From Micractinium sp. NFX-FRZ (taxonomy: Eukaryota; Chlorophyta; Trebouxiophyceae; Chlorellales; Chlorellaceae), in assembly GCA_029339195.1 (NCBI GenBank), contig JAPTJF010000203.1, positions 1 to 64,000 of the forward strand: DNA of 64,000 nt. Direction: 5' to 3'. Positions 22,401-31,016 of this stretch are shown here, one piece after another. Under the pieces are notes generated by a model. The model was not told the origin of the DNA. It did no database searches and saw only the letters and a program-made list of their open reading frames with translations. Position 1 is the first letter of the stretch. The number at the start of each line of letters is the position of its first letter. Made by a program: the position numbers and the translations under genes.

Positions 22401-25400
22401 CCTCAGCGGGTGCTGGCGGCGCGCGCGCGGCGCGAGGCGTTCCAGCAGCTGCTCGCCCACACTCGCGGGGCGGTAGCGGCGGCGCTGGCACGCTCGCAAG
22501 AGGAGGCAGAGGAGCTGGAGCTGCCCGGTGGAGCAGTGAAGGAGAAGAACAAGGCAGACTTGATTCACTTTATCTTGACTGGGTCGAGGCACCGCCCGGG
22601 CGGGCGGCAGGTGTGGCAGGCGCCGCAGGGGGCGGGCATGGGGCTGGAGGCCGAGGTGGACAACAGGACAGGCACCACGCGCCTGCTGCCCACCTTCGAC
22701 CCAAAAGTGGTGAGCGGGGCGGGAGGGTGGGTCCGGCCGGGGGCGTCACTTAGAGATAGCGAGAGGCGGACCCGCTAGCGGTGTTGTAGCAGCAGTGTTG
22801 TAGCAGCGCACCCTTTTGTCCTGTGCGCGTGCTCATTTCCCCATCAATGCCAGGCATGCCGCCACCTGCATGCTTTGCCGGCTGCAGCAATTGGCAGCGC
22901 TGCTTCTGGTGGCCTTGAAAGCTTGTAGCCTCTCTCCCCTTTAGATCAGCAGGCTGTTGCTACCCTGCCCGCCCCAGCATGTGGCACGCCGTGGCTGAGG
23001 AGGCCGCCTGTGCGCCGCTCCTGGCACACCTGTCAAACGTGTACCCCACCGGATAACCTGCCCCCCCCCTGCGCAGGTCAGCACCCTCTTGCCCCGCCCC
23101 AGCATCTGGCACGGCGCGGCCGAGGAGGCGGCGGCGGCTGCGGCGGCGCAGGCGGCGTGCGCCGAGCTGATGTCGCGCATTGAGGATGTGCGTGCCGAGA
23201 TGGAGGAGCGCAAGACCAAGGCGGAGCGTGCGGCAGCTGTGGCGGCGGCTGCGGCGGCTGCCGCCAGCCGGGGAGAGCTGGAAGGGCTTGATGCCCTGGT
23301 GCGGCAGGCAGAGGAGGCTGGGAGGGGCCCGCAGGCGGGTGCTGAGGGGGCGGCGGCGACAGCTGGCGACGGCGAGGCGACAGCTGGCGACAGCTTGGCG
23401 GAGGATGCTGCTGAGCTGGCAGATCCGGCGCTGGCAGCTGAGGAGGCGCTGGCGGCGGATGCGTCGGCGGCGGGCGGGGGCAGAGGCTATGCGGCGGCGG
23501 CGGCAGCGATAGATTTGGACGCGGTGCAGCGGCAGGAGGAGGAGGAGGAGAGGGAGCGCCTGGCGGCGGCACTTGAGGAGGAATTGGATGAATCGGAAGA
23601 GGAGGAGGAGGAGGAATTTGACTCTGAGATTGATGTTGATGAGGAGGAGGACGCAGCGGCCGAGGCGGCGGCGGCAGCGCGGCAGGCAGCGTCGCGTCGC
23701 GGCGGCGGGCCCGCGGCGGGCAGCGCCTCAGTGGCAGCAGGCAACGCCTACCAAGGTGGGCCGGAGCAGCAGGCGCGGCCGCCGTCGCGTCGGGAGCGGC
23801 GGGCAGAGCACCAGGCGCTACAGGCGCAACGGCAGGCGGACCGGCGCGAGGCGCGGCGGGTGGAGCAGCGGGAACGCCGGCGGGAGAAGCGGCGGGAGGA
23901 GCGGCGCGCTGCGCGAGAGGCGGTTGCGCAGGCGGCGGCGCAGGCAGCGGAAGCCCGGCGGCAGAGCTGGCGGGGGTGGGGCCTGCCGCCAGCAAAGCTG
24001 CGGGACCGCCTGCTGGCGGATGGCAGCGTGCTCACCGTGCCCGGCGCCGTCCGGCAGTCGTGAGTGCTCCGGAACATCTGTCGCGTGTGTATCACCAGCC
24101 TGATGCCTGCGCTGCTGCTGTGCCGCTAGGGCAGGGCCACGAGGCTGCAGTCGCGTGCTGTGCTGCGATGGTGTATGGCTCCTTGAGTGGATCTCCCAAG
24201 ACACCCGCCGCCACGCCCGCAGCACTCCCACGCACTCCTCATGCTGTGCCGTGCCTCACCCCTGGGACCTCCCCGCCTCAACCTCTGCCGTACTGCATCC
24301 CTTGTGCCGCCTCCGCTGCCGCCGCTGCATGCGGCGCGGCATGCATGGTTGCTGACTGGTGCCTCTGGCTTTGATCTCCTTCCGGCTTCCTGTTGGCTTC
24401 CTCAACCGCTTGCCTTCGGACCGTCTCTCCTTCTGCTTCTTCTGCTTCTTCTTCAGGTGGCGTGGCATGCAGCGGTGCACGCTGGAGGACGCGGCGGCCC
24501 GGTGCCTGCCGCTGGCCGGCAAGATGACGGGCGGCGAGATCGGCACCCTCATGTGGTCACTCGCCACGCTGCGCCACGTGCACCCACGTGAGTCGGCGGC
24601 AGCCAGCACACCAGGGAGGACTTGTGCGCCCCCTCCAGCAGCAAACCGTGCCGCTACACTTGTGTCCGCTGCGGCGCTTGTCATCGCAGCATTCTGTCCT
24701 GGCCCTGGACAGCAGTGCTGTGCCTTGTGCTGAACTACTGGCCGCGGTTTCCAACTGACTTTCCCACACACACGTGCAGCCCTGTTCAAGGCGCTGCTAG
24801 AGCGAGTGGAGTCGGTGGTGGACAACCTGCCCTGGCGGGTGAGGGAGGCAGCGGTGCATAATGCCTCTTGGGTAGCGCCTGCTGGCGGCACCTCTTGGTG
24901 CTGCCTGCTGGTCGCGCCAGCTGGCCGTGCCTGCTAGGGCTGCCGTGCCTGCTAGCGACGCCGTGGCCGCAAGTGGGGCAGAGTGGAGCAGAGGCACGCC
25001 GCAGTGTTGCATTACAAACGGCGCCACAGTGTTGCATATCGATGCGTGCCACGTGACCACCTGCGCAGGGCGTGGCGGTCACCATGTGGTCCAGCGCCCA
25101 CACTGCTGCATTACAAACAGCGCCCCAGTGTTGCATTTCAATGTTGTGCCACGTCACCACCTGCGCAGGGCGTGGCGGTCATCATGTGGTCCAGCGCCGT
25201 CACGCTGCAGCCGCCCTCCCGCCAGCTGGCGGACCGCTTGGTGGACCGCTACATCCCGCTCTTCCGCAAGAGGCTGGTGCGTGTGCATACTGCTGGGGTA
25301 CTGGGTGTGTTATGGAGTGGAGGGAGTATGGCATTCTGACGCAGGCGCTGCTGCCTGACTGCTTCCACCCTGTCACCCTCCATTTTACTCACATGCCCTT

Positions 25401-26335
25401 GACACCCCTCCTGCTGGTTGAACCAATTGGCCGATCAGCAAAGTCCACGTCTGAAAATGTGTGTGTCCTATGTCCTGTGCAGGAGACCACGTTGGACCTG
25501 CACTCCCTCTGCAACGTCTGACAATGTGTGTGTCCTATGTCCTGTGCAGGAGACCACACTGGACCTGCACTCCCTCTGCAACGTCGCCTGGTCCCTGGCC
25601 GTCTACGGCTACCTCACCCCCGAGCGTTTTCAGTGAGTGGCGCCGCTGGGCCGCTGCACCGTGCTGCCGGGGGCCGCCTTGCGCTGCTCAGCGCTGCCCA
25701 CACTGCTTAGCGCCCACGCAGTAACTCGCTGAATAACGCAACACGCGTGCAGGCAGTTTGCTGGCATGGTGCCGGCTAGCAACAAGGCACCTGCCTTCTT
25801 GGCCAGCCACATAGCGTTTCATAATATAATCCTGTATTATTACTGCAGGCAGTTCACGGGCATGGTGCCCGCCGGCGACAAGGCGCTCGACTCCATGGCC
25901 ACCGCCGCCTGGTGCCAGTTCTTCCAGAGCGCGCTCTACCTGGAGGCAAGTCGTAATGAATAGTGGGGGTTCCTCTGGACATCAATCTAGTTACACGTTG
26001 AGGGATGCGTTTGGTGGGTGGATGGGTGCTTGCTTGCAGAGCGCGCTGCACCTGGAGGCAAGTAGTGGCATGGTGGTGGGGGGTGCCCTGACTCTCAACT
26101 CTTGTCACACTTTGAGGCATGCGTTTGGTGGGTGGGTGCATGGGATGGTGCTTGCTTGCGAGAGCGCTGCACCTGGAGGCAAGCAGGGAGGGATCTGCGG
26201 GTCGGCTTTCAAGTTTTCTTCTGAACTGAACTCCCCTTTCATGGTGTTGCCTGAACCTGCTCTGGGGTTGCGGGGGCTGCCACCTGTTGCGGGGGCTCTC
26301 CTCTCTGCTGCTGCTCTGCATCATCCCGCCGCCGC

Positions 26336-26379
<44 letters not shown>

Positions 26380-28559
26380 GCCCCCACATCCGGTGTGGGA
26401 AATCTCTGTTTCCATTGGCCTTGCTCCTGGTTTGCAGGCCAGCACGGGGCGCCACTACTCTGAGTTCCTCCCGCCCCACATGCTGCACCGAGCGGAGAGG
26501 GCGTGGCAGATGCGCGGAACCACCACCTCGCGCCTGCAGGCACGCAGGGCAGGGCAGGGCAGGGCAGGCCTGGGCGGTGCGGGGCGGTGGGAGGCTCAGC
26601 TCTGCCGTCGTTTCAGATGCACACGGTGTAAGGGAAACAAGGAAGGAAGTGGGTGGCCCCTCTGGGGGCAGCGACGAGCGCACACCAGGCGTGCCGCTGC
26701 ATTGCCGTGCCAAGGAAGTTTCTAGACTTTCTATTCAAACAACAACCTTTCAAAACAAATGTTGGTTAAAAAAAGGTCTCGTCAAGGTCAATCCTGAGCA
26801 GCTCCAACATGAGAGCTCACTTGCTGCACCCACCCCCACTCCAGCCACCCTCCCCCCTCCCTTCCCCACACCCGCTCACTCACTTCACCCACCCACAACC
26901 CCCGCTGCTCCTGCAGAACAAGGTGGCCGATGTGCTGGGCTCCCTGGGGGTCCTGTTTGCCGAGGAGTACTCGCCCCGCTCCAACTTCTTCGGCATCGAC
27001 ATCGCCAGTGAGTCACGTTTGGTCACCTGTGCTTGCCGTGTGTGGGATGTCGTCGTGTGCGGGGCCGTGTGCAGTTGCATGTGGCTGGCGGATTGGACGC
27101 AGCTTGCATGCAGGGGGTGGGGAGGGCGCAGTGTATCACAAGGTGTTGGCCCACACGGGTTAGTGGCGGCCTTCTGCGCTGAGGGGAGGTCGCCGTGGGC
27201 TCGCTTGTTTGGCAGTGACGAAGCCGGCGAGTGCCTCGACTCCGCCATCATCACAGTAACCGTCTCACCACAACATGGCACAGCATGGCACAGCGGGCCA
27301 CCAGCTGCAGGGGTGGCAAGCAGACAGGATTGACGCTGGCCGCCCTTCGGCCCACATGCCCCTGCCCGTCGCATCCTCCCACTGGCTGGCAACACGCCTG
27401 CCCTCCCCACGCTTGTGCGCCCCTCACCCCCCTGCCGCTCTGCCGTGCTATGCAGTACTGGGAGAGGATGGAGGAGGGTTGGCTGTGGAGGTGGATGGGC
27501 CCCAGCACTTCTCCTGTGAGCCCTCCCAGCGCCCTTTTTGCCGGCTGTGCCAGCTGGCACATGTGCCCTGCCAGCTGGTGTGTCCACTCGCCCCGCCCAC
27601 CTGCCTGCCATCCTCCGTCTGCTGAGTGTGCCCCGCCCGGCCCCCCACCGTCACCCGCGCCTCTCCTGCCTGCCACCCACCCCGCCATCCTGACTGCCCT
27701 CCCCTCCCTCCCCTCCCCTGCTGCTCCCTGATCCCCTGCTGTGCAGCCAACCCGCCGCACTCCCCTCTGGCATCCACCTTCATGCGCAACTCGCTGCTCG
27801 AGCGGCACGGCTGGCAGGTGGGCGGGTGCGATGTGTGCTGGGGTGGCTGAGGGGGGTGCCTTGTGGGGGTGCATGGCTGGCAGTGTATATCACATGTTGT
27901 ATTGGCGCGGTGCTGGGTGGTATGAGCGAATGGTTGTGGTGGGTGGGTTAAAAAAACCTTTCCCTCACTTGGGCATGCAGGTTCTTACTAGGAATGACTG
28001 GTCACAGCTCCTCTCCATCCCCTCCAATATCTAGCCCCTCCCTCTGCTGGCTGTGTCCAATGTATGTCAACCTCACCCTTGTTTTCGTCACCCTTGTTGC
28101 AATGCACATACCCCTCCCGTACCCAACCCCCTCAGGTCGTCTCCATCCCCTTCAACGTGTGGGCAAATCTGGCGGGGCTGCCGGAGCAGCAGGCAAGTAG
28201 CAAGCACCAGCCATGCGCCGCTCAAGCAGCGGCAGCGGCGGTGCATGCCGTTGCACCACGCCGCACGCCACTGCGGCGGCCGCCAGCTCGCAGCGTGGGA
28301 AGGGCCCTGGCAGGGGGCGCTGATGCAGGCTTCCCATGCGATGCGGGTTGCAGTTGCCACCCTTGCCAGAGGAAGTGCTCCATGTTGCCGGGGGACGTCA
28401 GACCCGAAATACAGCCTAGCCTGTGTGTAGCGCTCTCGACTGCCCCACTTGTGCTTCCCACTTGTGCTCCGCCCGCCTGTGCAGGAGTACCTGAAGCGGC
28501 ACGTGCTGAGCCGCATGCCGGCAGGGGGAGCACAGCAGGACCACAGCACGCCCCGCTGA
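16499..28559 (+). CDS. RAP-domain organelle RNA-biology protein (FASTK/OPR-like)
   Basis: Large helical-repeat protein with a C-terminal RAP domain; such proteins act in chloroplasts or mitochondria on RNA processing, stability or translation. Twenty-five exons join in phase (4179 nt, 1392 residues): 16499-16527, 16633-17134, 17420-17462, 17790-17898, 18168-18240, 18547-18877, 19053-19159, 19361-19405, 19617-19676, 20088-20219, 20801-20906, 21391-21459, 22054-22709, 23077-24059, 24457-24587, 24780-24838, 25169-25276, 25550-25632, 25849-25945, 26438-26539, 26917-27007, 27456-27515, 27747-27817, 28136-28192, 28485-28559. The N-terminus (MLSALRRQAW then KLARRRSGALQQAS) fits a transit peptide. 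Helical repeats with ALGNMRYPLS, VLYGFGLLNFHP, VWSFARLGYSP, LMWSLATLRHVHP and VAWSLAVYGYL lie in the body; exons 13-14 add a low-complexity Ala/Glu/Arg insert. The RAP domain (about 1305-1380) has LAVEVDGPQHFS, STFMRNSLLERHGWQ and VVSIPFNVWANL. Five introns have GC donors (after 19159, 19405, 25945, 26539, 28192). Confidence 0.9.
17515..17570 (+). repeat. Echo of RAP exon 3
   Basis: TTTGAGCAGCCCGATCTCAAG with flanks repeats TTTGAGCAGCTGGATCGCAAG of the exon at 17420-17462, about 100 bp downstream. Confidence 0.7.
18303..18470 (+). repeat. Echoes of RAP exon 5 end and exon 6 start
   Basis: Near 18320-18355 a GTGCTGACAC...GGGTGAGTG stretch mimics the exon 5 end and donor at 18231-18246. At 18440-18470, GTGTGCTGGTCCAGCAATAC mimics the exon 6 start GTGCTGGTCCAGCGTTTTGA (18547). 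Confidence 0.6.
19430..19490 (+). repeat. GCTGT pentanucleotide-type repeat
   Basis: Tandem CTGTG/GCTGT units in RAP intron 8; simple-sequence DNA with no coding content. Confidence 0.8.
19684..19751 (+). repeat. (TACAG)n microsatellite in RAP intron 9
   Basis: Thirteen or more perfect TACAG units follow the exon 9 donor directly. Each unit ends in a minimal 3' splice-site trimer, so the tract is a run of potential acceptors. Confidence 0.9.
19805..19838 (+). repeat. Echo of RAP exon 9 end
   Basis: GGCGTCACGGCCTCGGGGGT and the following GAG resemble GGCATCACAGCCTCTGAGGT at the exon 9 donor (19660-19679), placed beyond the microsatellite. Confidence 0.7.
20650..20702 (+). repeat. Echo of RAP exon 11 start
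   Basis: GCCTGGCAGCGCCTGCCCGG and the following CTGAG repeat GCCTGGCAGCGCCTGCACAA and CTGAG of exon 11 (from 20826), about 155 bp upstream of it. Confidence 0.7.
21683..21865 (+). repeat. Tandem duplication in RAP intron 12
   Basis: A block starting GCAGGGGTGTGTTGCATGCA occurs at 21683 and again at 21791, nearly identical for over 50 bp and followed by CCTGC-rich pyrimidine tracts. Confidence 0.8.
22960..23015 (+). repeat. Echo of RAP exon 14 start
   Basis: CCCGCCCCAGCATGTGGCAC and GCTGAGGAGGC mirror CCCGCCCCAGCATCTGGCAC and GCCGAGGAGGC of exon 14 (23093-23135). Confidence 0.8.
25005..25202 (+). repeat. Tandem duplication of intron end plus RAP exon 17 start
   Basis: Two copies, about 100 bp apart, contain the intron 3' end, the acceptor CTGCGCAG and the exon start GGCGTGGCGGTCAYCATGTG. 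The first acceptor (AG at 25067-25068) is intact; reading through from it is out of frame at the second copy. Confidence 0.85.
25451..25584 (+). repeat. 67-bp tandem duplication across the RAP exon 18 acceptor
   Basis: Copies at 25451-25517 and 25518-25584 are almost identical and each has the acceptor CCTGTGCAG and exon start GAGACCAC. Splicing to the first copy runs into TGA right after CTCTGCAACGTC, so only the second acceptor keeps the frame. Confidence 0.9.
25738..25790 (+). repeat. Echo of RAP exon 19 start
   Basis: GCAGGCAGTTTGCTGGCATG and the next bases copy the acceptor and start of exon 19 (GCAGGCAGTTCACGGGCATG at 25845), about 107 bp upstream. Confidence 0.85.
25925..26190 (+). 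repeat. Three copies of RAP exon 19 end with GC donors
   Basis: The true exon end (CTACCTGGAG|GCAAGT, 25945) is followed by copies CACCTGGAGGCAAGTAG near 26050 and CACCTGGAGGCAAGCAG near 26170. All three keep the non-canonical GC donor. Confidence 0.85.
27975..28035 (+). repeat. Echo of RAP exon 24 start
   Basis: CTCTCCATCCCCTCCAATAT resembles the exon 24 start GTCTCCATCCCCTTCAACGT (28139) about 125 bp upstream; no acceptor is kept directly before it. Confidence 0.6.
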
Positions 28560-29070
28560 GCCCCGCAAGCCTCCCGCAGCAGGCACCGGGTGCACATGCG
28601 ACCCAGGTCAAGCTGGCTGAGCAGCCCTGGGGAGCTCAGACAGCGGCCCGCCCGCAGCAGCGGGGCTGCTGCAGAGCCAGCCACAGCAAGGAGGAAGTCA
28701 TTGCTCCCCCGTGGGCCCTCCATCTAGCATAGAATGCAGGCTTGCGACCTAAGTAGACCTGGCCAGCTGGCGCCAGCCGGAGACAGCCAAGTGAGGCAGC
28801 CGGAGCCAGCCGTTGAGACTCAGCTCCCTCACCCAGAGCAACATCCCGGTGCCTCTGCAGGCGCACCGATTGTAGCATACAGCATACTTAGGCAGGCGTG
28901 GGCGAGGGGCAGGCGCGTATTGAAGCTAGCACTCCCACGCCATAGCTCACTGTCGATCCACAACTGCCGCCCCCGCCCCCGTAGCAACAGAAATTGCACT
29001 GCACTGCGATTTCATGATACCGATACACACCCCAACCCCTTCTCTCCCTGGTGCCCCTCCGTTTCTATTG

Positions 29071-29075
29071 TGTAA
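29071..29075 (+). promoter_or_regulatory. TGTAA poly(A) signal, RAP gene
   Basis: First plus-strand TGTAA after the RAP stop, 512 bp downstream. Confidence 0.45.
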
Positions 29076-29243
29076 CCGTCTTCCAGGTGTGCCTGCTGCC
29101 GGCTGTCGTGATGAGCTGGGCAAGTCACGGCTGCAGCCAAACTGCCCACAGATGCACCGAAACAGCAGCTGTGACGACTACAGTACTACTTAGACCAACC
29201 AACCACCAAATCAAGTGCAGCATAAGCACCCAAACGACATATT

Positions 29244-29753
29244 TTGAACAGTCCGTCCGAACCCTCTGCAGGCTGCCCCATCGGCAGGCGTAGATCATGT
29301 CACATGTGCTATGTCACTGAAGCATATGTCTCCGGCAGCGGTATCGTGGATTGCAACGCACGGATGTTCATCAACAACAGCTGCAGCTGCCTGCCTGCCT
29401 GCCTGGGAGACCTAACAACACTGGAGGCACTGGATGTTCTGGATCACGAAATCGCTTTGAACGACGACCATGGGGCAATGCTGCCGGACATGCCGCGCCT
29501 ACCTCACTGCTGCCAGCCTGACGCCCTGGTGCTGCATGTTGTGCTGGGCCTCCCCTACCCGCCGTCAGAGCTCACCTCCCTCACACGGCTCAGGAGCCTT
29601 TGCTGGGCTCCAGAGAGCAGGGAGCATGCTCTACAAGACGGTGCAGCTCTGCCTGCCGGCGCATGTCCTGTACGCCGCCATGTCACCCGCCATGTGACTC
29701 GTCCGGTGACGGCTGGCATTCGACCAAATCTTGCAAAAAAAGCGATGTACTAA
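29244..29753 (+). pseudogene. Possible leucine-rich-repeat gene remnant
   Basis: An open frame of 169 codons lies between the RAP and NHL genes. It contains LPACLGDLTTLEALDV and LTSLTRLRSLCWA, which have the spacing of LRR units of the kind common in algal genes. Between and after them the sequence loses the pattern and turns Cys/His-rich. No signal peptide, intron phase chain or full repeat array is visible. I infer a decayed fragment; a small expressed gene is the alternative. Confidence 0.35.
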
Positions 29754-29938
29754 ACCCACCGTGGCTTCAAGCTGCTGTAGACAGCAAGCGCGCAAGACAG
29801 CGGCCGCCAAGAAAGCGGCACAGCTCTCTCGTGCGTGTTTGTGGGTACCCTCTGACTACTCGATTCAAACACGTTGCTGGGCTTTAAGGGCGGCATTCAA
29901 GCTCGCAGCGGCAGCGTACGGCAGGAAGGCCGCGACAC

Positions 29939-30976
29939 ATGGCCCGCGGTGTCGCCGTAGTTCTACTCGCCCTCCTGCTGGCCACCGGTACGTACGTTCT
30001 GGTTCGTATGCCTAGAGGTTTCCGACCGGGCGGTCAAGCCTTGGGGGCCGCCGTCTGGCCCTGCCGCCGCCGCCGCCGCTGCCGCCACCGCCGCTGGCTC
30101 TGCCAGCGCCTGCTCCCTTCTGCCTTCTGCCTTGAGGCCCACGTTTTGGCAGCCGATTGTTAGGCCCCTTAGACCCCCCATGGCGTCATTGCTCGATGCA
30201 GGTGCGGCTGCTCGCTCAGTGACAGACGCACAGGGAGAGGCAGGCAGCCTCGGGCCGGGGGGTGGGCGGCATGCCGGGCGCCGCCTGCAGCAGGCACAAT
30301 TCTACTTTGTGAGTCCCTTTGCACACCCGCTGTGCCCCGGCTGATCATGTGTGCCCGCCAGGCTGCCACGGTCCGCTCGGTTGGTCGCTCGTTTTCTGCC
30401 GCTGCCGCCGCTCGACACACGGCGCGCAAACCAGCAGCTGCCTTGGCCTAGCCAGGAGTACCGGCACCCCTTGCCTCCATGTGCGATGTCCGTCCCACTT
30501 CCCATTCGGATTGACTGCTGCGCTACAGGGCCTGCCTCCTCTTCTGTGATTCACGACTCAGCCACTCACTGTCACTCCGCCCGCTCCTCCACCTGCTGCC
30601 GCTGCTGCAGCAAGTGTTGCAGTGGGGCACCCCGGGCGGCGGCGACGGCCAGCTGGACCGGCCACGTGGCATAGCGCTGGACGGCAGCGGCAGCGTGATC
30701 CTGGCAGACAGCAGCAACAACCGGGTGGTCAAATACACGGCTGAGGGGACGTTCCTGTGGCGGTCGGCCTTCCTGGTGAGCGCTGTGCGGGTGCCAGGCG
30801 GGCAGGGCAGGGCAGGGCACGCAGGGTGTGGCCAGCAGATGGTTGGGGGGCTGGCGGCCACGTCGTCGTTGCAGTCAGGGGGAGGTGAGGACCGACGAGT
30901 GGCAAACAGACGTAGGAGAGGGTACATGGCTATGGCAGTCGGCCATCTTGGTTGTACGGGAAGATGGGGCGCATGG

Positions 30977-31016
<40 letters not shown>

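Noticed and set aside
26632..26640. Nine-nt micro-exon encoding MHT between RAP exons 20 and 21
   Set aside because: Flanking AG and GT exist and the phase fits, but a 9-nt exon cannot be supported from sequence alone; a direct GC-AG join is simpler.
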